Positions 44,641-56,580 of a stretch of 64,000 nucleotides of DNA are shown one piece after another. The stretch spans positions 107,703,213 through 107,767,212 of the forward strand of contig CM077163.1 in the NCBI GenBank assembly GCA_039583875.1, in the 5' to 3' direction. Position 1 is the first letter of the stretch. The number at the start of each line of letters is the position of its first letter. The DNA is from Platanthera guangdongensis. Taxonomy: Eukaryota > Streptophyta > Magnoliopsida > Asparagales > Orchidaceae. The position numbers were made by a program, and so were the translations under genes. The notes beneath the pieces were generated by a model that was not told where the DNA came from, searched no databases, and was given only the letters and a program-made list of their open reading frames with translations.

Positions 44641-46159
44641 ATTTTCTTCCTTCGTTGTCGGGGAATGCAGGTATATTGTTGATTTATGTTGTGTTATGAG
44701 AGTTACACAGAGTTGCTTGTTTCTAATTTGTTTTATTCCAGTCTATTTTTGTTTTTTATGACGGTTGGAATTGTTAGATTTTTATTGAGAATCTATGCAA
44801 GGTAGTTTATTTCTGGAAATTAAGTGATCTCTGCAATGTGGGCCAGTTTTAATATCCATTGCCCCTGGTGTGGAGATATCTCACATGCAAGTGATAGATG
44901 TCCTAAGGAGTATGGTAGCCAAGACACTGAAGATCTACATATGGAGAACAAACCTCATTTGGTACTCAATATGATAGACATAAGCCAGTTAGCTACTCAT
45001 CTGCACTTCCATTTCCGCACTACTTTCTTTCGGCATCAGTACCCGTTGTATAGACAAATCCAGCTAATCAGTGTTTATTTTGTCGTAGTTGGGATCACAC
45101 TTTGAAGTAGTGTGCTGCTTACTTGGCATAGTTGGAGGAGGATGATGTACTAGATGCTCGGATTGTCTCCATTACGATAACTTACAACTCCCCTTCTGTA
45201 TCTGGGTATGTACTAGTGCCACCATCAGATTTTAAAGGGAGAAATACTAGTATTTGCACAGATACATATTTTGATCTAAACCCTGACACCGATGTTTTTA
45301 CTCCTGAAGTGCATATATCATCTTGTATGGATTCTGTTAGTTGTGAGGAGCCTGTGCTTGATATTTTTTGCGAGCACTGCTCCTCTATCCTCTACTTTGA
45401 AAAGCATTATTTCTATATATGACACCGTTGTGGAGGTTGATTCGCAGGGAGAAGCTGTTGTTTGCAACATTATGCCAGATCTAGTCGAGGAGGCATCTGC
45501 ATGGCCGAGGTTGCTGCCTCAGTCCCATGTAAGGAAGTCCAATGTGCGGGTGAGGCGGATGCAGCTCTAGCACAAACTTGAACCAGGATAGACAGCTGTG
45601 TACATCCACCCACAATTCTACCGATGGGAGATGACACCGGGATCATCCACAAGATTGAGGACCACATTGTGGAACCAGTCGACTTAGTGCAAGGGCCTAA
45701 AATATAGCATATCATTGATGGAGATCGGGTGCTAGTGGAGTCAGATTCATCGAGCTTCACAGCATTTATTTTACCCATGTCTAATATTCAAGACAGGTAT
45801 AACTACACAGGTATGTGGGTATTCGTTTTGTCGCCATTTCTGTACCCGCTACCAAAACGTGAACTTGAACAACTGCCCGAGCACTTCAAATTTCCTATGC
45901 CCATTAGTTAAAAGAGTGAATGGTCCTTGAATAAGTCCTGTTAGGAGAGAATAAACCTAGCAGTTATCTAGATTAGTATTTTTCTTTAAAATGTATGTAT
46001 TTTTTTTATATCATGCTTAATACAGGTATTCAGTCCACCTTAAGGACGATAAAGAAAAGGGGCTTATGGGAGACAACCCAAGTAGGACCACTTGGTCCTA
46101 TTTTGTGTGGTGTGTTTCTTTTTATATGTGTATTTATATTTTCTTGTTTTGCTTGGGAT
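44641..46159 (+). mobile_element. Athila/Tat-like internal remnants
   Basis: A zinc-knuckle-like CPWCGDISHASDRCP (in the 44824-45105 frame) fits the gag of Athila-group elements. 45132-45911 holds several open but unrecognised frames. Near 46050-46085, CTTATGGGAGACAACCCAAG resembles the conserved GGGAGGCAACCCAA seen near the 3' end of Athila/Ogre elements. Most of gag-pol is missing, so a large internal deletion is likely. Confidence 0.5.
44824..45105 (+). pseudogene. Possible Athila-type gag zinc-knuckle fragment
   Basis: 93 codons with C-x2-C-x4-H-x4-C in CPWCGDISHASDRC. Nothing else in the frame is diagnostic. Identified from this motif and position after the LTR. Confidence 0.45.
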
Positions 46160-46713
46160 CTCTAATTCGCAGTTGCTGGAAATTTTTGAAGCGCAGCAGA
46201 CCAGCTGCTATCGGACGTGTCTGGTCGGGTCGCATCTTGACACGGGCGTGTCTAGTCGGGTCGACGAACGTTGAACGTGATTTTATCTCGGTCACGGCCG
46301 ATAGCGGCTGGTCTACTTTGCGATAGGAGGAGGACACGCCCGTGTCGCATCTTGACACGGGCGTGTCTGGTCGGGTCAACGAACGTTGAACGTGATTTTA
46401 TCTCGGTCACGGCCGTATGATTTGACACGGGCGTGTGGCTGGGCGTGTCACATGATTTTTCTTCAAAAATGGCAGATTCACTAGAATTTGACGGCACACG
46501 CCCTCGTCACGGGCATGACCCAAAGTGCACGAGCGTGTCCTTGCAAATTTTGGCAATTTTTCCTGAAAATTTCAGGAAATCAAAATAAACTTAAGTTAGG
46601 AAATATTTACAAAAAAAAAACAATTTATTAAAGAAAATTAACTAAAAATAACAAAAGGAAACTAATACCACTAAGTTTATGTACATAAAAATAGGTATAT
46701 TTACAACTCAACA
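46160..46713 (-). repeat. Probable minus-strand LTR, partial, with CACGGGCGTG repeats
   Basis: Ends CTCAACA at 46713 (TGTTGAGTTG on the minus strand), next to a PPT-like TTAAGTATGGGGGTATT. The inner part has ACACGGGCGTGTC palindromes (46195-46545), including a stretch of over 70 bases duplicated at a spacing of 115 (46231 and 46346). The left end is not defined; TATAAATA on the minus strand at 46131-46138 could be its promoter. Confidence 0.45.
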
Positions 46714-47102
46714 AATACCCCCATACTTAAGTTTTTCCTATTGCAGAGCAAAAGTTGGAGATGAACTTATAAGGAATTAAAGAAATCCTAAGTTTAGCTA
46801 CCGCTTGATTTAATCGAAAGAAGGATCAAAATAGTTATCCATGGTATAAGAGTTAAATCCTAAATTACGATAAAATTTAAATAAAGGAAGTGTTTCAACT
46901 AAAAACTTCTTGTTATAGTCAAACAGATAGCAAAAAAATAATATTTGTTAGGTTAACAAAAATAGATTGGATTTATGAAACTGTAGCCTATAAGAAATAG
47001 TGGAAATATTGTAATTTACAAATTATGCTCTCAAAAAGATTTTTAAATTAAATCTAGAATCGTTTGAAATTGGCAGAGGGGGATATCGTGGTATATGAAG
47101 AA
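46714..47102 (-). other. Polypurine tract and AT-rich 3' leader of the minus-strand element
   Basis: CTTAAGTATGGGGG (minus, 46720-46733) is a good polypurine tract. The remainder is AT-rich, without ORFs, and cut at 47102 by Tat copy 2. Confidence 0.45.
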
Positions 47103-47937
47103 TGTTAACCCCTCATTCTGCAAAACCTACAAGATGTCAAGGTCCTATTTCACTATCCGCGGACTCAATTTGGGAATCCACACGGCACGGCGACTCGGCA
47201 TAATTCTAAGGTCCCTGGCATACAACAGGCGGATACGGTTCGGCAGTCCACCCAGCTCGGTGGAGCAGCAGCAATCAGCCACCCCAAGACTGATCCCCCA
47301 ACGGCGGACTCAATGTCCGTTCGCCTGGTTCGCCATACCTTTGGATTGATTCTACTTTGGCGGACGCAGTGTCCAGTCCTCCCAGGTCTCCGTCCTCCCG
47401 CAGGATCACGCCTAACAACAGCAGATGGAAGCTCCAGCCCGCGAGCCCAGTCCGCCCCTTTTTTACGGACTGGCATGTTCTTTATTTTTGCTTCCCATCA
47501 CCGCTGCCCGGTTCTTCTGTACCCCAGGAAGTCGGTTATTTTAGCCCTGCCCGTTTGGGCAGGCCCCCATCCTATAAATAGGGGGGAGGTGGTGCACCCA
47601 AGGAATGCTTACTCGTGCCCAGGAGCCTACTTGTTAAAGGTTGCAGACTCGATTTTTGTGCTTTGCAGACTCCAGCATGCTCAGCTCTTGCCTCTTCCTT
47701 TTTTCCTTCACTTGTAATCAAACCCTCCTTCAGTCAAAGAAAAGCCTGTCGCCAGAGAGACATTCATGCCGCGACGCGCGAAGTCTGTTGTTGTCGTGGC
47801 TCATGGCCCTACTATTCTTCTTACTTTTGTCTGCTTAGTAGATTACTACTCGCAGTCTCTCTTTCCCCTTCTATTCCCCTATGCTCAAATTGTTAGCTGG
47901 TGGTGCTCGACCCCCTTCGCATTTTCGTTCATCAACA
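47103..47937 (+). repeat. Tat copy 2, 5' LTR (835 bp)
   Basis: TGTTAACCCC...ATCAACA, matching 2314-3067 reversed. TATA box at 47573. U3 has GCGGACT/AGTCCGC words in both orientations. Confidence 0.9.
47573..47580 (+). promoter_or_regulatory. TATA box of Tat LTR, copy 2
   Basis: TATAAATA followed by GGGGGGAGGTGG, as in copy 1. RNA would start near 47605. Confidence 0.75.
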
Positions 47938-47989
47938 GTTAACACGTGACCTTCAAATTCGAGTAATATTTCGAATACAGCGGAGAGAC

Positions 47990-49420
47990 ATGTCAGACCG
48001 TCGAGCTCGCTACTCAGACCGCTCCAGCTCTTTAGAGGATTCACTTTGGGATGCAATCGAGCAAGCTCGCTTCGAGGCCGAGCAATCCCGCAGGCAGACT
48101 GATCAGCGTCTTGACACGATCAGCCAAGCCCTGCTTGTGTGAACCCAGCGACTTGCTCCCCAGGCCGCAGCAGAACCTGCAGACTTGCCAGTCCTCCAGA
48201 CTCCAGCTCGCCGAACTCCGCTTCGGCAATCGGCAGTGACTCCTCGAGATCCTGTCCAATCCGCCACCCCTCTGCGCCCTCAGGAGGTGCAGTTTGCCTC
48301 ATTCATGAATTTTTTCAGAGAAGCAGCCAGGGGCACTCCTGCCCGCTAGCTTCATTTCGCTGATGGCCAGTCCGCCGAGCCCGCGGACTCCCCAGCCTCA
48401 GTCCGCCCTTTTTACCCTGCCAAGTTCGAGACTCTGTCTGGCTTCGTTGATCGAATCTGATGGGAGTCAGCTCCAAACAACTTCAGGGAACCTCGTCTTC
48501 CATTCTACTCGGGAGAGACTGATCCAGTCGCCCACCTCCAAGCGTTCGAAGGGGCAGTTGCACTGAGATGCTTCTCCGATGCCATCAAGTACAAACCTTT
48601 GCTTACCACTCTCGAAAGACAGGCGAGAGAGTGGTTCTATGAGCTGCCTTCAGGCACAATCTCTTCCTTCCCAGAGATTCGCAAAGAATTGTTGCTGAGG
48701 TTTGCTACCTCAAGAAAGAGAAAAGATGGACCGTCCGCTCTCTTCGAAATCAAGCAAAGGGACAACGAATCAGTTGCACGATTCGTTGATCTCTTCCAAA
48801 AGGAGATTCAAGGGGTAAGGAACGTGAACCACGACTACTATAAGGTTGCCTTGATTCATGGCCTCCGGGAAGGCCCCTTGAAATTTAAAGCAACAACAAA
48901 GGCACTAGAAACATACCAGGAGTTGATCGCCATGGTTAACCGCTTCATTGAAGGAGAGAACGCCAACCCCACGTATGTTTCATCCCTGACAGCTAAGGCT
49001 GAAGGAAGGGATGCATCCAGCTCTTCTTCTCACAGCAAGCCCCCTCGCCTAGATTTCCAGCCTCCTTCTCAAAGGGGCCAGAATTTCCGCCACAAGAAAC
49101 CTTTTCTCGGCCATCAACAGTTTCAAGATCAGAGACTGTCATTGGCCACCACACCCGCTATACCGCTGTAAGCCCTTCCCATCCTCCAGCAAGCAGCCCT
49201 GCCTGCTCCGAGCCGGTGTGATACTAACTCCGTGGAGGAGTTTGCAGGTCTGGATCTTAACGAAGTCATCCAGATCTTGTAGAAGAAATCAGAAGAGAAG
49301 AAACAAGGGCCTCAGAGAGAGTGGAGGCCAAGAAACAACGTGCATTTCTGCTAGTTCCATAAGGAGAAGGGTCACTTGACCGAAGATTGCAAAGCCCTTC
49401 CTATGCTAATAGAGAAACTG
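47990..49420 (+). pseudogene. Tat gag, copy 2
   Basis: From ATG 47990 (MSDRRARYSDRSSS, charged helix) one reading frame continues through stops at about 48140, 48347, 48459, 49169, 49280 and 49352. It covers the capsid core (YSGETDPVAHLQAFEG, LLTTLERQAREWFYEL, LRFATSRKRKDGP) and a zinc knuckle near 49350 (FHKEKGHLTEDC), whose second Cys-side residue is a stop. Each stop is a single point change in an otherwise aligned frame. The frame runs straight into protease, so Tat gag and pol were one polyprotein. Confidence 0.9.
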
Positions 49421-52400
49421 CTTGCCGAGGGAAAGATTGATTTTAGAAAGAAAGACTCTTCTTCAAAGCCATCCACCTCCAAAGGCAAGGAAGTAGCTGA
49501 AACTTATCAAGAATGTGTGGAGGTAGAGGACAAAGGCCGCCTGGGGCCAATCAACTTTCCGGTTGAATGCTTCGATGCAGATGATGAAGGAGTCCTGGGA
49601 CGACTCTTCTTTATTCACGGTGGGGCAGGAACCAAGTCTACTCGGAAGTCCTCAATCTCAAGGGTCATTCGAGCAGAGGTGGCCTCTTCCTCTTCCACTG
49701 CTCCACCGAGCGAGGTCATCACTTTTGGCCAAGCTGATCTGCCCCAAACACAAAATCCATTCGATGATGCAGTTGTGATTAAGGCTGTTATTGGGGATTT
49801 TACGGTTGACAGGATTCTTATTGATACTGGAAGCTTAGTCAACCTGCTGTTTTAATCAACCTTTGAGGCCCTAAAGACTGGAAAGCCTCTGCTTTCCACC
49901 GAAGGGACACTATACGGCTTCTCTGGGGAGAGAAAAGAAGTTGAAGGAACCGTCACTATGCCAGTAAAGCTTGGAGGGGCAACCAAGCAAGTTCAGTTCA
50001 TAGTGGTTGACGCTCCCAGTAGCTATCATGCCATCTTTGACAGACCTTTATTGAACAAGTATCAAGCGATGGTCTCAACATACCACCTCGCGATCAAGTT
50101 TTTTGCCGATGGACGGATGTGCCGTGTCAGGAGTGACCCAAGGAGAGCAAGGGAGTGTTGTGTTCGCACTGTCAATGTGGTTGATGTCAGTCCTTCCATT
50201 GCTCCAGCAGCAGCTGTAGAAGCCTCTTCAAGTTCAAAAAATGCTACTGATAGAGGAGCTCACCTGGAACCTGCCCAGGTGACTCAACGAGTCCCCATTG
50301 CTGAGGGGGAGGAGAGAAAGCTCTCCATCAACTCGGAATTGCCTGAAGACCAGAAGGCCGAGCTTATCTTCTGCTTATTGATGAACCTGGATGTCTTCGC
50401 CTGGTCAGCGGAAGACGTGCTGGGTGTGGATCCGGATGTGGCTTGCCACCACCTTAATGTTAATCCCAACTTTAAGCCTGTGCAACAGAAGAAAAGAGAT
50501 ATAGCAACGAAGCTTGCTGAACCAATAAGAGAGGAAGTCACGAAGCTCCTCAAGACAAATTTCATTCATGAAATTCAATACCCTACCTGGATATCCATTG
50601 TTATAATGGTTAAAAAACCAGGAGGGAAGTGGCGCATGTGTGTATACTTTACAAAACTTAATAAAGCATGCCCCAAAGATTGTTACCCCTTGCCTCGGAT
50701 AGATTCTTTAGTTGATTCTGCGGTAGGGTACTCCTTCATGAGTTTTTTAGATGCATTTTCTGGTTATCACCAAATAAGAATGCGTAAACCTGACATTCCT
50801 CATAAGTCATTCATTACCAATGATGGTTGCTACTATTACCATGTGATGCCCTTTGGGCTTACAAATACGGGTGCAACCTACTAACGCATGATGGACCGTG
50901 TAATTAAGCAACAGAAAGGAAGGAACCTAGAAGTATATGTGACGACCTCTTGATCAAGAGTAAGCCTTTTTCGGTACACTTGCAAGATCTAGCAGAGACG
51001 TTCACTACTCCGCGTAGATATAAAATGAACCTCAACTCGTTGAAATGCACCTTTAGGGCGAGTAAGGGGAAGTTCCTTGGTCATCTCCTTACTCCAGAGG
51101 GACTTGCCCCCAATCCAGACAAAGTAAAAGCTATTCTTGATATGCCTCCCCCCCGTTCACCTAAGAAAGTTCAACAGTTAGGGTGGAGGTTAGCAGGTCT
51201 TGCGAGGTTCCTCTCTCGGGTTGGAGATAAGAGTGCACCTTTCTTTAAAACTCTTCGAGGAGCATCCAAGTTCGAATGGACAGAAGAATGTTCTCAGTCC
51301 TTTGAGTAGTTGAAGAAGCAGCTGACTTCAACACCTCTGCTCCAGAGTCGCCAGTCAGGGGAGTTGCTTTTCTTGTACTTAGGAGTTGGCCCTGAGGCAG
51401 TCAGCTCTGTTCTTCTTTGAGAGGAGAGCAGGAAACAGTTACCGATTTATTACGTTAGTCATATTCTGAAAAGTGCAGAGACACGGTAACCGATTCTGGA
51501 AAAGTTAGCCTTGGCACTAGTCATGTCAGCTTGCAGACTCCGTCGGTATTTCCAGGCGCACTCAATTCGAGGTGTTACTGATCAACCTTTAAAAATGTGT
51601 TGGAAAAACCGGAGCACTCTGGCAGATTAGCCAAATGGGAAATAGAATTGAGTGAATTTGAAATTTCTCGTGTGCCCAAGACAGCCATCAAAGCTCAAGT
51701 TCTAGCAGACTTCCTGATTGACATAGCAGAGTCCAGTTCTGATCAAGCAAAAAGGTCACCTTTAGCTTGGATCATCTATGTGGATGGTGCCTCAGGCAGA
51801 AATTTTTCTGGAGTAGGAGTAGTTCTGATTAACCCAAATGGCATCAAACTGGAGCAGGCCATCAAGTTCTATTTTCCAGTGACCAATAACCAAGCCGAAT
51901 ATGAAGCCTTGCTAGCAAGCTTGAGACTTGCAAGAGAAGTCGGAATTGATCATGTTCATATCAAGACTGATTCTCTGGTGATGGTGTCACATGTCCTTGG
52001 TAACTTTGATACAAGAGAGCCGATCTTGAAAAAATATCTTGCTCTTGTGAAAATAGAAGTCGGCAAAATCAAAAACTTTACGATTGAGCACATCCCCAGA
52101 ATAGAAAATGAGGAGGCAGATGTTCTTACCAAGAATGGACTGCCATCAGGAGGAACAACTTCCGAACTCTTCCGCCCGGCAGTGGAGGAAGGAGAGTTGA
52201 TGCAGGTTGATCAACGTCCCTCCTGGATGGACCCATTCATTCTTTATCTGTCAACCGGGGACTTTCATCATTCAATCAAAGATCAGAAAAGTTTTAGAAT
52301 AAAAGAAGCTCACTACTACTTAGTGGCAGGAATCCTCTACAGAAAACATTCCTCTCTGCCATGGTCAGATGTGTTTCAGAAGAAGAAGCTCCTGTTGTTT

Positions 52401-53370
52401 TGCAAGAAGTTCATTCAGGTGTGTGTGGAAGTCACTCAGGAGCAAGAACTTTAGAAAGACGGATCCTGCGGCAGGGATATTTCTGGCCCACCATGAAGAG
52501 AGACTCTGAGGCTTATGCCAGAAAGTGTGTTCAATGCCAGAAGTTTGCTCCACATCAACACCAGGCTGCTCAGTCACTCAGATCAGCAAATGGATTGAAG
52601 CAAATGCATTGGCAAAGACAACAACTCAGGTCATCAGAAATTTCATTTGGGGAGAGATTGTCTGCTGACATGGAGTACCAATGGCTATATTCACCGACAA
52701 CGGGACAAAATTCAACAACGCAGAGATGATTGATTTTTGCAAGCAGATCGGAACAGAACTGCGATTTGCATCAGTCCATCATCCCAGGAGCAATGGCCAA
52801 GTTGAAGCAGCCAACAAGCAGGTGCATAATTTACTTAAGAAGAAAGTGCAGAATCTCAAAGGCAGCTAGGCTGATCAACTTCCATCAGTCCTCTGGTCCC
52901 TAAGAACGACACCTTCATCCGCAACTAGCGAAACTCCGTTTAAACTTTCTCATGGCTCAGAAGCCCTCATTCCAGTTGAGTTTGAAGTTCCATCACCCAG
53001 AGTTCTGCGTGCATGGCAAAGCTTTGAGGACTGGCTTGAGCAGAACAATGAAGAGATGAAATTCAACCTAGAACACATTGAGGAAATTAGAGACAAAGCA
53101 GCAATAAGGCAGGAAGAAGTCAAGAGAAGGATGGCCCGATACTTTGATCAGAACATAAGGATCAAACACTTTCAAGTGGGAGATCTGGTTCTTTAAAAAG
53201 TTGACGCTGCTGCAAGAGCTCGCTCAGTTGGAAAACTTAATCCGAATTGGGTCGGCCCCTTCATTGTCAAAGAGGCGTTAAAGAGCGGTGCCTACCACTT
53301 GCAAACATACGAGGGTGAGGATATGCCACATACATGGAGCGGAGATGATCTCAAGCGGTTCTATTCCTAA
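49421..53370 (+). pseudogene. Tat pol, copy 2: protease, RT, RNase H, archaeal-type RNase H, integrase
   Basis: Protease DRILIDTGSLVNLLF (about 49810-49853). RT: WRMCVYFTKLNKACPKD, then [15 protein letters not shown]. The YVDD active site near 50940 is broken by a one-base loss. Thumb at 50950-51309 and a degenerate first RNase H. Second, archaeal-type RNase H near 51770-52140 with IYVDGAS, NNQAEYEAL and IKTDS. The integrase zinc finger EVHSGVCGSHSGARTL...CVQC is in another frame (52361 on). The integrase core has TDNGTKFNN and NGQVEAANK, but the segment with the first catalytic Asp is missing, apparently a deletion near 52575. It ends LKRFYS at 53370. At least four frameshifts. Confidence 0.92.
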
Positions 53371-53880
53371 ACTTTCTCTTTTTCATTCTATGTAGCCTCT
53401 TCAAGAGTCATTATGAGTAAAAGCTGCTTGCTAACGCTTCTTCAAGTGTCTTATCTATTCAAACATAACAGTTAGCACGCTGAGCAAGGAAGATTCCAAA
53501 ACGGTTCCATCTTTGAACTCTCTTTTCTTTCTTATGCTAGCTCTACAAAATCCTCTCATTAATCAAAGTATTCGTACTAACACGTTTCCTAATGTTTTCT
53601 CTTTCTCTCCCGAACATCAATAACTGTTACCTGATACCAGGAGACATTGTCGAGTTCAGCAAACCTACCCTAGATTCGTTGTCATTAGCGTAACACCACA
53701 AAGACCATGTGTTGCGGGGAGATTTCGCACCGTGTAGTGGGAGCTTGCAGGCTCTGGTGCGGTAGGATACTGAACTTCGGATCCCGGCTAGTACCTGACC
53801 CCGCTCTACATTATGGAGGGACAGGGTGGGAGTTAAGCTCTACCATGTCACTTTAGGGATATCGTTACAACTTAGATGAT
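53371..53880 (+). other. Tat copy 2, start of 3' non-coding region
   Basis: No ORF or known motif. It leads into the tandem array. Typical of the variable region after pol in Tat elements. Confidence 0.6.
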
Positions 53881-54985
53881 CGCGTGTGGAAAGTTATGCC
53901 CTCCGCCCGCACCTGCCCACGGTTCATCTTAGTTTGTAACCCTCGAACACTCCATGGTACCCTCAAGCATTGACTGCAGGAGACCCACAGCTTGATTGAT
54001 CTTGGAGGAAGGTTATGCCACTCCGGCCGCAACTGCCAAAAAGATCAACTTAGACTGTACTCTAGGCAAGAGGGCAGAGGACCGTTCCATTAGGTCTGCA
54101 AAGGCTTGTGGCCCGGTGAGAAAAGTTATGCCGCTCCGGCCGCACTTGCCCACTTGGTCACAAGCCTGCATCTTACTCTTCATAGGGATATTTAGTACGG
54201 ACGGCATTTCTGTTATCCGCTATGTCCGCCGGTTTTCCTTGGGTTGATCGTATAGCTTATGGCCCGGTGAGAAAAGCTATATCACTCCGGCCGCACCTGC
54301 CCGCTTGGTCGCAAGCTATAGATAATTTCATTTATTTAGTGCGGACTGTATTTCTGTTATCCGCTTAGTTCGCCGGTTTTCCTCGGGTTGATCGTATAGC
54401 TTGTGGCCCGGTGAGAAAAGCTATGTCGCTCCAGTCCCACCTGCCCGCTTGGTCGGAAGCTATAAATCATTTCATCTATTTAGTGCGGACTGCATTTCTG
54501 TTATCCGCTCAGACCGCCGGTTTTCCTTGGGTTGATCGTATAGCTTGTGGCCCAGTGAGAAAGGCTATGCCGCTCCGGCCGCACCTGCCTTCTTGGTCGC
54601 AAGATATAGATCGTTTCATCTATTTAGTGAGGACTACTTTTCTGTTATCCGCTCAGTCCGCCAGTTTTCCTTGGGTTGATCGTATAGCTTGTGGCCCGGT
54701 GAGAAAAGCTATGCCGCTCCGGCCGCACCTGCCCGCTTGGTCACAAGCTATAGATCATTTCATCAATTTAGTGCGGACTGCATTTCTGTTATCCGCCCAA
54801 TCCGTCGATTTTCCTTGGGTTGATTGTATAGCTTGTGGCCCGGTGAGAAAAGCTATGCCGCTCCGGCCGCACCTGCCCGCTTGATCGCAAGCTATAGATC
54901 ATTTTCATTAGAATATGTGGAAACTGTGAAACTATATCCGCCTAGTCCGCAGAATTGGTTCCCGGTTGGTCTTTTCAGCTCACAT
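53880..54985 (+). repeat. 144-bp tandem repeat array in the Tat 3' region
   Basis: GCCCGGTGAGAAAAGCTATGCCGCTCCGG-type starts (here abbreviated) occur at 54111, 54262, 54406, 54550, 54694 and 54838. The spacing is 151 then exactly 144 four times. Two more degenerate units lie upstream (near 53890 and 54005). Because 144 is 48 codons, a plus-strand frame stays open over more than three units (54411-54884), but nothing suggests it is a gene. Confidence 0.95.
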
Positions 54986-55399
54986 TTGGGCAGTAAATAT
55001 AAGGCCATCATGCTTATATTGTCATTAAGCTTAAAATATTGACAAAGAGAATCGCGGACTGTTATTGGAACTCGTCAGAGTCCGCCTGATCGTTTCGACA
55101 ATCAATTAAGCTTTTCATTCTTTTTACGGCGGACAGTGGTCGAATTATTAAACGAAATTAGCAAGTCAAAAACTTATACACTACGGATGATCTTTCCATC
55201 ACGCGGACTGCTACATGGAGATCGAACTTAACTACATTAGTGCAAAAAATAGAGAACATTGTAGGAGACACACTGATACCGGAATATCCTTTTCTATTTG
55301 ATCAAAAATTAAGTTACACCTTTCATGTATTCGGCGGACTACAAACTTGAGTCCGCTCTATTTACAAAAGAAAGCAAAAATACATTATTCAGCATCGGC
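54986..55399 (+). other. Non-coding Tat 3' region with AGTCCGC words
   Basis: No ORF. Repeated GCGGACT/AGTCCGC words, the same as in U3 of the LTR. Confidence 0.6.
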
Positions 55400-55917
55400 G
55401 ATCTTCTATTTCTTCTCGGCAGGGAGTGCAGGGCTTAGGCTTTCGACATCAATCTCTGGAGAATAGCCCCCCGAGCTGCGTCCACTGCTGCCATCTGAAC
55501 CAGTGCTTATCGCGGACTCGCTATGAGAGTTCTTGCCAATAGAGGAAGATGCAGAGGTGTCGGACTCGGTGCACTATTCTCCGCCTTGCTGGCTTGAGCC
55601 AGTGTCATCAGCTATTGCCTTGGCTTCCCCACCTTCTTCTTCGCCATCTCCTTTTTCTTCGCCTTCTTCTTCTTCTTCGGCTTCTTCTTCTTCTACTTCT
55701 TCTTCCTCCTCAACGATGACGTCTTTTCCCTTGTCAGCCCGCTCCATTGCCGCAACATGCTCTTTCAACTCAGGGAAGAGCTGCAAGAAAGTAACATCGT
55801 CCACTCCTCCTTTGCGAAGCCGCCGCGGGCAAATCGCTCGATACCGATTTCAACGGTTTCCTTCACAAAGGGGAGCTTAGCGTCCTGGAAGTTTTCATTT
55901 TCTAAGTCTTAGGCGAC

Positions 55918-55989
55918 CTGTGCGAAACAAGGGAACAAACATCGGCTCGTGGCGGACTTCAAACTAAGACCGCTACAAATACAACTCAC
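55918..55989 (-). other. Probable intron 2 of antisense gene B
   Basis: GTGAGTTG donor at 55989 and a pyrimidine-rich TTGTTTCGCACAG acceptor ending at 55918; 72 bases. On the antisense strand only. Confidence 0.5.
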
Positions 55990-56510
55990 CCCCAGCTCTT
56001 CCTTCTTCCAAGCGACCTTATTCCCTAACTGCACATTTCTTTCCTTGAGCACCCTTTTTTATTCTTGAAGTTCCTCGTTTTGTCTGAGCATGTCTCTGGC
56101 TAGGGAACAAACAAAGTGGTTCGTCACCACGCTGTTTGCACTTGCCTGGGAGGCCAGCAGGGGGAGATTGACTGCAACAATCTTCTTCAAATCGCTGAAG
56201 TTGCGCTTCCCATAGAGTGCGGAGATCGCGACATGAGCATGGCGAGTTTTTCTCGAACTTTTCCACGAAAGAAGCGTTATCGACAAGCAGACATGCTTGT
56301 TCATATTGTGCCAGTGGATCATCGGGTTCCCCCTCAGATCCTTCTGGTGGTTGCCTAAGCCCTGCATTGTAAAGCTTTCAGAAGAGGAGTAGTCCGCCAC
56401 GGGATCCCCCTCTTCTTTCCACTTCCTTGTGACCTCTTATTTCCTTTCCCTTTGAGTAGGCGTGAGTCCGCTGGGCGTCTGTGGTAGGTTGGCGGGCACA
56501 GCCAAGGTCG

Positions 56511-56580
56511 CTGCAAAAGCAGAACAAGGGTTAACACATAGGTCGCTGCGGATACAAACCATAAGTCCGCAAAAGCTTAC
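56511..56580 (-). other. Probable intron 1 of antisense gene B
   Basis: GTAAGC donor at 56580 and TTCTGCTTTTGCAG acceptor ending at 56511; 70 bases. An in-frame TAA lies just before the donor, so this copy would end early if translated. Confidence 0.5.

Noticed and set aside
45132..45911. Possible host gene with several open frames
   Set aside because: Frames are short, interrupted and unrecognised; they lie between Athila-like gag and 3' remnants, so an old retroelement is likelier.
54411..54884. 157-codon frame with 48-residue repeats
   Set aside because: Produced by the 144-bp tandem array, whose length is a multiple of three; no start context, no known domain.
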